The position numbers and the translations under genes were made by a program. Below, in pieces: positions 38,532 through 48,612 of a stretch of DNA of 64,000 nt. The DNA lies in the NCBI GenBank assembly GCA_000309075.1, contig CANJ01000021.1:1-64000 (forward strand), written 5' to 3'. This DNA comes from Occidentia massiliensis. Its GTDB lineage: Bacteria > Pseudomonadota > Alphaproteobacteria > Rickettsiales > Rickettsiaceae. The notes under the pieces were generated by a model that saw only the letters and a program-made list of their open reading frames with translations, had not been told where the DNA came from and searched no databases. The first letter of the stretch is position 1. Each line of letters begins with the position of its first letter.

Positions 38532-38850
38532 AAAATCTAAGATATATCTTTATATAATCTATATTACAAACTTTAGTAATAATAGATTGATAGATTTTAC
38601 AGTAATAAGTCAAGTAATTATTAATTCCTTTATCAATATTTTATTGCACAATAGCGTTTTTTATTGTATAGCTCTACTAATTAGGATTGTTAAATCAATC
38701 TTCTTGTTGTTTATAATACTTTATTTTAAAAGTTGACTAAGCTTTTTTCCACATTATATACAAATTATTTTTATTATTCAAATTAGGAGATAAAAACACA
38801 GATTCATATAATTGATATGACTATTTTACATAGTAAATAATTTTTATATA
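38532..38850. other. Gap between divK and tRNA-Ser
   Basis: About 320 bases of A/T-rich DNA, divergent between divK and the tRNA. No ORF. A tRNA promoter candidate is listed separately; the divK promoter is not clear. Confidence 0.45.
38812..38839 (+). promoter_or_regulatory. Possible promoter of tRNA-Ser
   Basis: TTGATA, 16 bases, TAAATA, ending 11 bases before the first tRNA base. Position is right; the -10 match is moderate. Confidence 0.35.
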
Positions 38851-38938
38851 GGAGAAGTGGCCGAGTGGTTTAAGGCGCACGCCTGGAAAGTGTGTTTACG
38901 GTAACGTATCAGGGGTTCAAATCCCCTCTTCTCCGCCA
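38851..38938 (+). tRNA. tRNA-Ser (anticodon GGA)
   Basis: 88 bases with GGAGAAG pairing to CTTCTCC, discriminator G and an encoded CCA. The anticodon loop reads CTGGAAA, giving GGA for UCC/UCU codons. A long variable arm (TGTTTACGGTAACGTA) and the GGTTCAAATCC T-arm confirm a class II serine tRNA. Confidence 0.97.
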
Positions 38939-38971
38939 TTAATTAAATATTTATTTAAAGTTTTAACTAAA

Positions 38972-39532
38972 ATGGAAAATATAATTATAGTTGCTATTAC
39001 TGGAGCATCAGGCGCAGCTTACGGAGTTAAAATTCTTGAACTACTTAGAAGTTATAGTAATGTATCTACTCATCTAATTATTTCTAAAGCATCAACTCTT
39101 ACTATTCCAACTGAAATTAAACAATCTATTTTAGAAATCAAAAAATTAGCATCAAAAAGTTATAACAATCAAGATCTTGCTGCTCCAATGTCTAGTGGGT
39201 CATTTAAAACTCAAGGTATGATTATTGCTCCATGCAGTTCTAAAACTCTTGCTGCTATTGCCTTAGGGTATGAAGATAACCTGATCACAAGAGCTGCTAT
39301 TGTTACTTTAAAAGAAAGACGCCGTTTGGTACTAATGTTTAGAGAAACTCCATATCATATTGTTCACCTTCACAATATGATTAAAGTAACAAAAATGGGG
39401 GGAATAATAGCTCCACCTGTTCCTGCATTTTATAATAATCCGAATACAATTGATGATATTATCGAATATTCTGCAGCTAGAACTCTAGACTTATTTGGTG
39501 TAAAGGTAGCTGTTAACCGCTGGAAATCTTAA
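38972..39532 (+). CDS. ubiX: Flavin prenyltransferase UbiX
   Basis: Makes the prenylated FMN cofactor used by the UbiD decarboxylase in ubiquinone synthesis. 186 aa. Motifs: AITGASGAAYGVKIL, the SGSF flavin loop in PMSSGSFKTQGM, APCSSKTLAAIA, and KERRRLVLMFRETPYH. It follows tRNA-Ser and runs tail-to-tail into the transporter gene with a 3-base gap. Confidence 0.95.
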   Translation: MENIIIVAITGASGAAYGVKILELLRSYSNVSTHLIISKASTLTIPTEIKQSILEIKKLASKSYNNQDLAAPMSSGSFKTQGMIIAPCSSKTLAAIALGYEDNLITRAAIVTLKERRRLVLMFRETPYHIVHLHNMIKVTKMGGIIAPPVPAFYNNPNTIDDIIEYSAARTLDLFGVKVAVNRWKS

Positions 39533-39535
39533 TTT

Positions 39536-40804
39536 TTAACTTTTATAATTACTTATTTTAAATTTCTTAAAGTAGCATTCAAGCAATAAAAACCCAAACT
39601 GACCTATTGTACAACATACAGGAATTACTCCTAAGGACCAAGTAAAATTTTCAATATTATAAATAGGAATTCCTAAAGCATTAACTACCCCATCCCATCC
39701 ATAATCCATAGAATAACCAATATAATGATGAAAGAAATGACCAAAAGCCATATTGATGCAATTAACTAAAGCAATTGATACCCCAGAATTAATAGATGGT
39801 ACTAGACTTCCCACTAAGTTAAACACTAGTGACTGGTACGAACATAACATTCCTAAAATCAACATTAAGATTAATATAATATAGTATGGAATTGCGTTAT
39901 AATAAAAAAGTAAAATAAAAATTAGTGACATTAATGTTCCAAGAGCAAATATTATTATATTTGTAGACTTTATTTTATAGTTTAAATAAGATAATATAGG
40001 ACTACCTAAACACATGCCTAAGAATATCATAGAAACAAGAAAAATACTTTGATTTTCTGTAAAGTAGTATATATCCATAAAAAATGGAATGGCCCATACA
40101 TCAGCAAATCCTGCTAATGTACCAACCATTAATCCTCCACAGATACCTATAAATAAAATTAAAGGATTAAATAATAATTTAAATGTATTAATAACTCCAA
40201 ATGAAGTTTTATTACCTATTTGCTTTTTATAAGGAATATAAACATTAATTATTAAGCCTATTAAAGCTATAATAAAACATGTTAATGCTAGTAAGCTAAA
40301 AGTTGTATAATAACCGTAATTATTAAAAATAATTTTAAGAGGTATACCACCAAACATAGCCCCCATAATACCAAAGGCAAAAGTAAATCCCATCATAATT
40401 TGATGATACTCTTTAGGAAAACAAATCTTAATAATTTTAGCTACAGTTAAAAAGCCAGAAGCAGAACCCACTCCAATCATAAACCTGCCAATTAATAGTA
40501 AATGCCAATTGTTAAACAAAATAAAAGTTAATATACCAGCTGTACAAACTAATATAGATATAAAACTCACATATTTAAAATTAAACCTATCAAGCATCAT
40601 TCCAATTGGAATTTGCATACCAGCATAACCTAGGTAATAATAACCAGCTAAATCACCAAAAGCACTTACATCAACATTATATTTCTCTATAATCTCCTCT
40701 CTAAATATCCCAATTGATAATCTAAGAACAAACTGAAAAGCAAAAAATAGCGTAGCTGCACACCATAATAGCATTGGTGCTTTTAAAGCATTGAATTTAA
40801 ACAT
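39536..40804 (-). CDS. MFS transporter
   Basis: 422 aa with 12 predicted membrane helices. The major-facilitator loop after helix 2 is visible in GMQIPIGMMLDRFNFK and the helix-4 region in LLIGRFMIGVGSASGF. Rickettsiales carry many such transporters, some exchanging host metabolites. The substrate cannot be read from the sequence. Confidence 0.88.
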   Translation of the reverse strand: MFKFNALKAPMLLWCAATLFFAFQFVLRLSIGIFREEIIEKYNVDVSAFGDLAGYYYLGYAGMQIPIGMMLDRFNFKYVSFISILVCTAGILTFILFNNWHLLLIGRFMIGVGSASGFLTVAKIIKICFPKEYHQIMMGFTFAFGIMGAMFGGIPLKIIFNNYGYYTTFSLLALTCFIIALIGLIINVYIPYKKQIGNKTSFGVINTFKLLFNPLILFIGICGGLMVGTLAGFADVWAIPFFMDIYYFTENQSIFLVSMIFLGMCLGSPILSYLNYKIKSTNIIIFALGTLMSLIFILLFYYNAIPYYIILILMLILGMLCSYQSLVFNLVGSLVPSINSGVSIALVNCINMAFGHFFHHYIGYSMDYGWDGVVNALGIPIYNIENFTWSLGVIPVCCTIGQFGFLLLECYFKKFKISNYKS

Positions 40805-40902
40805 GTTGAAAAGTACTCATTATGATAGTGAATTTATATAATAGCTAATCACTTGTGTCAATTCTATAAACAGGTAAAGTCACTTAGGACAAGGAATAAC
40901 TT

Positions 40903-40979
40903 TGGCGGGACCGAGAGGATTCGAACCTCCGGCCTAGTGATTAGGAATCACTTGCTCTATCCTGCTGAGCTACGGCCCC
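40903..40979 (-). tRNA. tRNA-Arg (anticodon CCT)
   Basis: 77 bases on the minus strand. Acceptor GGGGCCG pairs with CGGTCCC, with one G-U pair, discriminator G and encoded CCA. The anticodon loop TTCCTAA gives CCT, reading AGG. D-arm AGCTCAGCAGGATAGAGC and T-arm GGTTCGAATCC are normal. Confidence 0.97.
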
Positions 40980-40983
40980 AAAT

Positions 40984-41005
40984 AATTATTTTATATAAAA
41001 TAATT
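40984..41005. repeat. 22-base perfect palindrome just upstream of tRNA-Arg
   Basis: Perfect two-fold symmetry of AATTATTTTAT with its complement and no loop, starting 5 bases before the 5' end of the tRNA gene. It is A/T only. It covers the position where a -10 box would lie. Confidence 0.55.
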
Positions 41006-41359
41006 GAAAGGTAAAATTAATATGTATATATAAAACACAAAATATTCTAAACTTCAAACTCATTATAACAAGTAAAGTCTATACACTAATACTAATACAT
41101 ACTCAAACTATTTTTTTTATAAAAAAGAAGAGCAAAAATGAAAGCCTAATAAAATTTGTTAATATTTTAAACAAAATATTATACAGCTATAATACTACTA
41201 CATTATAAATTATAATATTAATGAAGCTAATGAATTACTTAATTTTTGGGACAAGTATAATAGAAACTAATAGTAGAGATTATTATAAAGCCAGACATAT
41301 AAAGTAAAAATAATAGAAACAGATTGTTTTTTGTATTTTCTTAAGTTTACTTATTACAA
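41006..41359. other. Gap between tRNA-Arg and the M23 peptidase gene
   Basis: About 350 bases of A/T-rich DNA with no ORF or repeat that I can support. It contains the 3' end region of the peptidase gene and the promoter side of tRNA-Arg. Confidence 0.45.
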
Positions 41360-42325
41360 CTACCTTAATAATTCACTAGCAACAAAATCAATAGGATTTA
41401 AATGAACATTATTAAATAACACCTCAAAATGTAAATGTTCACCTTGAGCATTACCAGTTGAGCCTTGATGCCCAATTTTTTGGCCTCTAATAATATTATC
41501 ATTTGTTTTAACTGCTATCGAAGATAAATGTGCATACTTAGTTTTAAATAATGGACCATGGTTAATAATTACAATACTACCATACCCATTCATTTTACCA
41601 GCAAATTCTACTTTACCATTGGCAGCAGAATAAATAAAACTATGTCTCTTCCCTTGTAAATCTATTCCTTTATGTAGCCTTGATTTTCTACAATTAATTC
41701 TCCTCTTAACTCCCAAAAAGCTTGTAATTGTGGCTTTATCCTGTGGAAAGAAAATAGGTAAATATTGAATCTCTTTGTTAATTTTATCAAGCCTATCTAA
41801 GCTACCAAACTTATTATACGGTTTTTTAGTGCTTAGAGAATTAGCTAAAGTCTTTGAAATTGTAATGTTATATTTTTGTTTTAAAAAACTGCAATATTCA
41901 TACAATTGAAAAATTTTCCTTATAGCTATATTGTTAAGGTCTTTATAACTCTGAGCAGATTTTTTAGGTAAACTCTTAATAAAGGAATAGTTATAGTTTT
42001 TATTGTTAATAATCTTAGCATAATTATTATTAAATAAAGTCTTATTATTACGACAATCCTCCATTAAATTATATAATAAAATAGTATCTCCAGACTTTAC
42101 CTTAAATCTTTTATTTATATTATTTTGTGCTGATATAAGCAAATTATGGCTTAAAGCTTGCTTAGTACTACAACCATTGAATAAAAAAATTATACACCAA
42201 AAAAGTAATAGCCTGATTATACATATTTTTCTACTTTCAATTATTGAATATTTTAAATAAAATAAAGGTAGTTGTATATTAATATATGTAAGCTCTTGCT
42301 TCTTATTCTCAATTTTTGAAATCAT
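41360..42325 (-). CDS. M23-family peptidase lipoprotein (NlpD/EnvC-like)
   Basis: 321 aa. A lipobox LFNGC (Cys52) follows a hydrophobic stretch (35-49), preceded by an unusually long N-terminal region, so the real start may be further in. A worn LysM-like piece (FKVKSGDTI) is near residue 73. The C-terminal LytM domain has the zinc residues in LHKGIDLQG and GEHLHFEV. Members cut peptidoglycan cross-links or activate amidases in division. It may be co-transcribed with lysC (19-base gap). Confidence 0.88.
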   Translation of the reverse strand: MISKIENKKQELTYINIQLPLFYLKYSIIESRKICIIRLLLFWCIIFLFNGCSTKQALSHNLLISAQNNINKRFKVKSGDTILLYNLMEDCRNNKTLFNNNYAKIINNKNYNYSFIKSLPKKSAQSYKDLNNIAIRKIFQLYEYCSFLKQKYNITISKTLANSLSTKKPYNKFGSLDRLDKINKEIQYLPIFFPQDKATITSFLGVKRRINCRKSRLHKGIDLQGKRHSFIYSAANGKVEFAGKMNGYGSIVIINHGPLFKTKYAHLSSIAVKTNDNIIRGQKIGHQGSTGNAQGEHLHFEVLFNNVHLNPIDFVASELLR

Positions 42326-42344
42326 GTAAATATATATTATAATG

Positions 42345-43547
42345 CTAGCTTTTTATTAAATTGTTATGAAGCTTAATTACTATCTCCTCAATATCTTTCT
42401 TATCTAATATAACACAAATTTTAATAGCTGAAGTTATTATACCTAAAACCAGTACTTTAAATTCGTTAATAGTTGTAATAATTTCTTTAAACACCAATTG
42501 GTCATTTTTAATTGCATATCCTATTACAGAAATTAATGATATATTATTATTAATATCATAATTATTGATAACACTAAGCTTTTTTAGCTCATTAAATATC
42601 TTCTCAGCTTTTAAAAGTTCAGAAACTGATATAATAATGCCAATACAACGTTCTTTTTGATATATCAAATGCTCTATTGTAACTGAACTTGTAACCATAC
42701 GGTTTAAGATAAGAAAATATTGATCATCCACATTAAATTCTATATTTACAAGCGCTATAGCTTTATCATAAGTTACACCAGTAATTTTAGGTTGTTCCAT
42801 TTCTTCATTAATTTTTTTAATAATAGTTCCTTGTTTATCACTAAAAGAAGATATAATATTAATAGGAACATTATATCTCATACCTATCTGAACTGCCCTG
42901 GGGTGAATTACTTTAGCACCTAGAGCAGAAAACTCTAGCATTTCTGTATATGTTATTTCAAGATATTTACAAGCATCTACTACTAACCTTGGGTCAGCCG
43001 AAAACACGCCATCAACATCAGTATATATATCACATCTCTCAGCATTTATAGCAGCAGCAATTGCAACAGCTGTAATATCTGAACCCCCACGCCCTAAAGT
43101 GGTAATTCTATTTTCATCAGTAATTCCTTGAAACCCTGAAATCACTGGCACTATGTTTTGACATAAAAGTTCACAAATAATTTTAGGGTTAATATTTGTA
43201 ATTATCGCCTTTGAGAAATTAGTATTAGTTTTAATAGGTACCTGCCATGACTGCAAAGATCTAGACAGAATTTCTTGTTGTTGTAAAGCTAATGCAAACA
43301 GAGCTGCTGTAACAATTTCACCACTACTTAAAGTAGTATCATATTCAGCTAATGAACTATGAGAATTTAAAATACATAATTCAGAACAAAATGATACTAG
43401 TTGCCTTGTAACACCTGCCATTGCAGATACCACTACCACTACCTTATTACCTTTTGTTATTTCATCTTTTACTTTCTTTACCGAATTGACAATTTTTGTA
43501 GTGTTAGCTACTGATGTTCCACCAAATTTTTGTACAATAATTGCCAT
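42345..43547 (-). CDS. lysC: Aspartate kinase
   Basis: First step of the aspartate pathway; in Rickettsiales this route supplies diaminopimelate for peptidoglycan. 400 aa. The catalytic motif VQKFGGTSVAN is at residues 5-15, and TTLGRGGSDITAVAIA binds ATP. Two ACT domains follow (about residues 265-400) for possible allosteric control. It lies between sucB and the M23 gene. Confidence 0.94.
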   Translation of the reverse strand: MAIIVQKFGGTSVANTTKIVNSVKKVKDEITKGNKVVVVVSAMAGVTRQLVSFCSELCILNSHSSLAEYDTTLSSGEIVTAALFALALQQQEILSRSLQSWQVPIKTNTNFSKAIITNINPKIICELLCQNIVPVISGFQGITDENRITTLGRGGSDITAVAIAAAINAERCDIYTDVDGVFSADPRLVVDACKYLEITYTEMLEFSALGAKVIHPRAVQIGMRYNVPINIISSFSDKQGTIIKKINEEMEQPKITGVTYDKAIALVNIEFNVDDQYFLILNRMVTSSVTIEHLIYQKERCIGIIISVSELLKAEKIFNELKKLSVINNYDINNNISLISVIGYAIKNDQLVFKEIITTINEFKVLVLGIITSAIKICVILDKKDIEEIVIKLHNNLIKS

Positions 43548-43569
43548 AGACTACAATTAAAGCTAACTC

Positions 43570-44844
43570 TTAAATATTTAATAATAAACGTTCAGGATTC
43601 TCTATACTATTTTTTATTTTAACTAAGAATGTTACAGCTTCTTTACCATCTATAATTCTATGATCATAAGATAAAGCAACATACATCATAGGCCTTATTT
43701 GTATAGCATGATTAATTACTATAGCTCTTTCTTGTATATTATGCATACCTAATATTCCAGATTGTGGCGGATTTATGATAGGTGTTGATAGCAGTGAACC
43801 GAAAATGCCACCATTAGTAATAGAAAAAGTGCCGCCAGTAAGCTCATCTATAGACAATTTACCATTTTTAGCCTTTTTCCCTAACTCAACAATATTTTTT
43901 TCTATATCAGCAAAAGATAATTGATCAGCATCTCTCAAAATCGGCACTACAAGCCCAGATTCGGTACTTACAGCTATACCTATATCACAATAATTGTGGT
44001 ATATTATATCATCTCCATCAATTTGAGTATTTACAATAGGTAATTCTGTAAGAGCTGACACTACAGCTCTTACAAAAAAAGACATAAAACCTAGCTTAAC
44101 ACCATGTTTTTTTTCAAATTCTTCCCTATATTTTTTTCTAAACTCTACAATGTTGTACATATCTATTTCATTAAAAGTAGAAAGAATAGCAGCTGTATTT
44201 TGAGAATCTTTCATACGTTTAGCAATAGTCTTCCTTAACCTTGACATTTTGACCCGCTTAGTATCTCTTTGCTTTATTCCACTTACTTGAGAAATAGTAG
44301 TTACAATCTTACTACTATTTGTTAATACCTCTACCTCTTCTTGAAACTGCTCATTTTGTTGTATATTAGCTGGAGAATTAACATTACTTATAATGTTCAC
44401 TACATCTTCTTTAGTAATTCTATTGTTTTTACCAGTTCCTTGAATTTTATTAACATCTAGGTCATTTTCTATAACAAATTTTCTAACAGCAGGAGATAAT
44501 TTATCTTTAATATCTCTACTATTGGCATCTTGATTTATAGTGTTAGTTAAACCTGACTTTGGGCCTTCAGCTTTAATATTATCTAAAGAAGACTCAAGCT
44601 TTGACGATGATTCTATTATGCCAATCACTTCTCCAATAGCAACTGTGTCATTTTCATTTTTTAGAATTTTTTCTATTACTCCAGAAATTGGAGCATTAAT
44701 CTCTAGTGCTACCTTATCAGTTTCAATCTCAGCCACCATCTCATCTTCTTTAACTAGATCTCCTGGTTTCTTATACCATTTTGATATAGTTCCTTCTGAT
44801 ATCGATTCCCCAAGTCGTGGAACTACTATATTTGTTTTCATCAT
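43570..44844 (-). CDS. sucB: Dihydrolipoamide succinyltransferase, E2 of 2-oxoglutarate dehydrogenase
   Basis: TCA-cycle E2 core, 424 aa. Lipoyl domain (1-77) with the lipoylated lysine K44 in ETDKVALEI; peripheral-subunit-binding domain (about 113-150; [19 protein letters not shown]); catalytic domain with [13 protein letters not shown], the active His and Asp at about 395 and 399. Its ATG overlaps the sucA stop by one base, so it is translationally coupled to sucA. Confidence 0.96.
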   Translation of the reverse strand: MMKTNIVVPRLGESISEGTISKWYKKPGDLVKEDEMVAEIETDKVALEINAPISGVIEKILKNENDTVAIGEVIGIIESSSKLESSLDNIKAEGPKSGLTNTINQDANSRDIKDKLSPAVRKFVIENDLDVNKIQGTGKNNRITKEDVVNIISNVNSPANIQQNEQFQEEVEVLTNSSKIVTTISQVSGIKQRDTKRVKMSRLRKTIAKRMKDSQNTAAILSTFNEIDMYNIVEFRKKYREEFEKKHGVKLGFMSFFVRAVVSALTELPIVNTQIDGDDIIYHNYCDIGIAVSTESGLVVPILRDADQLSFADIEKNIVELGKKAKNGKLSIDELTGGTFSITNGGIFGSLLSTPIINPPQSGILGMHNIQERAIVINHAIQIRPMMYVALSYDHRIIDGKEAVTFLVKIKNSIENPERLLLNI

Positions 44845-47707
44845 TACACTCCAATGTTAAAAGCTTGCTTTAATAAATTTTCTTGTTGCTGATTATGAAT
44901 TTTTAAATAGCCAGTAGCTGGTGACGATGCTTCTATTCTACCAGCATATCTCAAATTAATATTGAATTGGCACTCTTTAATAATATCATTTAAATAAGGT
45001 TGTATAAAGACCCAAGCTCCCATATTACTCGGCTCTTCCTGACACCAAACAATATCTTTACATGATGAATATTTTTTTAAAATTTCTAATAAATCTTGTT
45101 TTGGAAATGGGTAATATTGTTCAATTCTAATTATACAGCTGTTCATAACTTTATTTTTTTGTCTAAATTCACAAAGATCATAAAATACCTTACCACTACA
45201 TATAATTATATTACTTACTCTACTTTGTATAATAGATGCATCAATATCATCTATTACAGGAGAAAAAAGACTATTCTCGCCTAACTCATCTAAACTAGAT
45301 ACTACATCTTTATGTCTCAGTAAAGATTTAGGTGACATTACTATTAGTGGCTTACGAATATTTCTAACAACCTGCCTACGTAACAAATGAAAATAAGATG
45401 CTGGAGTAGTAGGATTTACTACTTGTATATTATCATTTGCTGCTAGCTGTAAATATCTTTCAACTCTAGCAGAACTATGTTCAGGCCCTTGTCCTTCATA
45501 ACCATGAGGCAATAGCAAAATAATATTACTCATCCTCAACCACTTCATTTCTGATGCACTAATAAATTGATCAAAGATTATTTGAGCACCATTGGCAAAA
45601 TCCCCAAATTGAGCTTCCCATATTACAAGCTGATTTGGATTAGCTAATGAATAACCATACTCAAAACCTAATGCTCCGTATTCAGATAAATGACTGTTAG
45701 CAACTTGAAAATATAACTGATTTTCAGCTACATGATTTAAAGGAACATAATAACTTTGATCTTCCTGGCTATGTAAAATAGCATGTCTGTGAGAAAAAGT
45801 TCCTCGCTCTGAATCTTGACCAATTAATCTAACAGGAATATTTTGTGTTAATAAACTAGCAAAAGCAAGCTGTTCTGCAAGAGCCCAATCGACTAACCCA
45901 TCTGAAGTGAGACGCTTTAAGCGATCATCAAATATTTTTTTTAAACGAAAGTGTAGTACAAATTTAGGATGGTCTAATATAAACTCAGGAGTAATAGAAC
46001 ATAATTTTTTACCAAATTCCATTAATATATTAGATTTTACTCCCGTTGGTTTTTTATTCTCTTTTATATTATTAAATCTATTAATTCCTTGCCATACTCC
46101 TTCTAAATATGAAAATACAGGCTTATAATTTTTAGCAATATTAAATTCTTTATTTAAAAAATCTGTTAACTTTTGTTTACTATTTTCATAATCAGATTGT
46201 TGTATCAATTGTTGATCAATAAGAACTTGAGCATACTCTTCAGAAATACTTTTTTTATCTTTAATAATATTATACATTAAAGGCTGAGTATACATTGGCT
46301 CATCACCTTCATTGTGGCCATATTTCCTATAGCAAATTATGTCTACCACTACATCTTTAGCAAATTTCTGCTTATAATTTATAGCTATCAAACTTGCTTT
46401 TAATACTGACTCTGGGTCGTTACCATTTACATGTAAAATAGGAGCTTTAATGATTTTAGCTACCTCGGTTGTATAATGGCCTGGATGGATTTCACTAGCA
46501 TTTGCTGTAAACCCTAATTGGTTATTAACTATAAAATGTAATATACCACCAACATTATAAGCTGAAAGTACAGACATTAGTAAACTTTCTGCTACTATTC
46601 CTTGACCACTAAAAGAAGCATCACCGTGAATCAATATTCCCATTACTTGTTGACGTGATATATCACCTATCATATCTTGCTTAGCTCTAACTTTACCAGC
46701 AACTATAGGGTTTACTGCTTCTAAATGCGATGGATTAGGAGTTAAAGAAACCTTTATAACATTACCATTTCTAGTTATATAAGAACTAGAATATCCCATA
46801 TGGTACTTTACATCTCCCATAGAATCTTTTTCATTAAATATACTAGCAGGTATATCAGCTGTACCTAAAAATTCCGATATAATAGCATGATGGGGCTTCT
46901 TAGCTACCTCTGCTAAAGTAACAAGCCTACCTCTATGAGCCATACCTATCACTACTTCTTTTAGATTATTATTACTAGCTTCTTCAATTACCTCAATAAG
47001 ACCAGCTATTACACTTCCCCCACCTTCAATTGAAAAACGTTTAGCTGCAGGAAATTTAACGTGTAAAAATTCCTCAAATCCATCTATAGATATTAAATTG
47101 TTAAGCAATATTTTTTTCTATCATCAATATCAGTATTTAATAACAGATCATTAATTGGATTTTCAAACTTTTTATACAACCAATCAATTTCTTCTTTATT
47201 ATCTAAATGTGTAAATTCAACAGCAATACTACCACAATATATCTTATCTAAATTAAGTTCATTAACAGTTAAATCAGCTTTTGATAAACCAAAACTATCA
47301 AGGTTAAGCCCAGCCTCTTCTCTAGTTTTTACTTTTCTTAACCCCAAAGGATCAAGGTTAGTACATAAGTGGCCTCTTGCTCTATAGGCTTCTTTTAGCT
47401 GTTGGATTCGTATTTGCTTTAATTGGGCAAAATTACTATCATTAAAGTTAGTTGATATTTTAGAATTACTTGATAATGCTGATATTAACTCAGTATTTAA
47501 ATATGATGTATCTTTCTCTTTTTTCCTTGTTTCTTTAGTAAAAATTTGATTTTGTAAAGTTATATTCTCATCATGGTAGTCTTGAAAAAATTGCAACCAA
47601 CTATCATCTATTGACCTAGGATCTTTCATGTACTTTTTATATAAATCTTCTATAAATACTGCATTTTGACCAAATAAAAAACTGCTCTTTTCAAAACCCT
47701 TACTCAC
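44844..47707 (-). pseudogene. sucA: 2-oxoglutarate dehydrogenase E1, frameshifted in an A7 run
   Basis: Thiamine-diphosphate-dependent E1 of the TCA cycle. The first 204 codons (SFLFGQNAVFIEDLYKKYM, QLKEAYRARGHLCTNLDPLG) end near 47093; the rest (FPAAKRFSIEGGGSVIAGL, GMAHRGRLVTLAEV, GQGPEHSSARVERYLQL) runs in another frame. The switch is at seven As (seven Ts on the given strand, 47111-47117). Eight As would give RKKILLNNLISIDGFEEFL and an intact 954-aa protein, normal for the family. Both parts are fully conserved, so recent error or slippage is likelier than decay. Confidence 0.94.
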
Positions 47708-47721
47708 ATATACCTCTTAAC

Positions 47722-48381
47722 TTACTCATTTGATATAGCATTTAAAAAATTCTCTTTAGCAAAATTCCAATTTATTAAATGCTCAACAAAAACACGAAGA
47801 TACTCAACTCTATTATTACGATAATCAAGATAATAAGCATGTTCCCATACATCACATGTCAAAATTGGAATTTGATGGTAAATTATCGGCAAATCCGCAT
47901 TAGAAGTAGTAGTAATTTTTAGCTCTCCAGCTTCATAGACCAACCAAGCCCAGCCGCTAGCAAATTGTCCTGCTGCAGATTCCTGAAATTTTTGGGTAAA
48001 TTCTTGATAACCACCAAAATCTCTATTTATTTGATCCAACAGTTCTTTGCTTGGCCCCTGGTTATTTTTGTCTTTTTCTCTAGGCCCTAATGAGTGCCAA
48101 AAAAAATTATGATTCCATATCTGTGCAGCATTATTAAATACTCCTTTCATATTCTCATCTTTAGCAGAATAAATAATAATTTCTTCTAAAGATTTATTTT
48201 GCATGTCTGCTTTGTCTATTAATAATTTATTTAAGTTATTAACATAGGCTTGATGATGCTTATTGTAATGAAAATCAAAAGTTTCAACTTTCATATATGG
48301 TTCCATCAAATTTTTACCATATGGTAATTCAATTAACTTAAAAGGATACCCAACTTGATTAGCAAACTTAGAGAAAATCAT
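47722..48381 (-). CDS. sodB: Superoxide dismutase (Fe type)
   Basis: Detoxifies superoxide. 219 aa. Metal ligands: His in FDFHYNKHHQAYV, His in NHNFFWHSLG, and Asp/His in LTCDVWEHAYYLDYRN. AAQIWNHNFFW favours iron over manganese. The ATG is uncertain by a few residues because the N-terminus (MIFSKFANQVGYPF) is longer than usual. It lies 14 bases before sucA. Confidence 0.94.
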   Translation of the reverse strand: MIFSKFANQVGYPFKLIELPYGKNLMEPYMKVETFDFHYNKHHQAYVNNLNKLLIDKADMQNKSLEEIIIYSAKDENMKGVFNNAAQIWNHNFFWHSLGPREKDKNNQGPSKELLDQINRDFGGYQEFTQKFQESAAGQFASGWAWLVYEAGELKITTTSNADLPIIYHQIPILTCDVWEHAYYLDYRNNRVEYLRVFVEHLINWNFAKENFLNAISNE

Positions 48382-48612
48382 ATTATATATACTCCATCAA
48401 ATTAAACACATTAATAAATCACGTTAAAATAATTACAAAATGATTGTAAAAACTTAATAAAGAGCTTTACCTATATTCTATTTTATCAAACTCCAAAGCA
48501 ACTTCTTAAATAAAGCTATATATTATTATTAGTAGTATAACATAAATCCTATATATAACTAATACATAATGATTTATTATTATTCAATTATAAAAAATTT
48601 AGATTTATAACT

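Noticed and set aside
44540-44860. 106-aa ORF opposite sucB
   Set aside because: Antisense to the lipoyl domain coding region.
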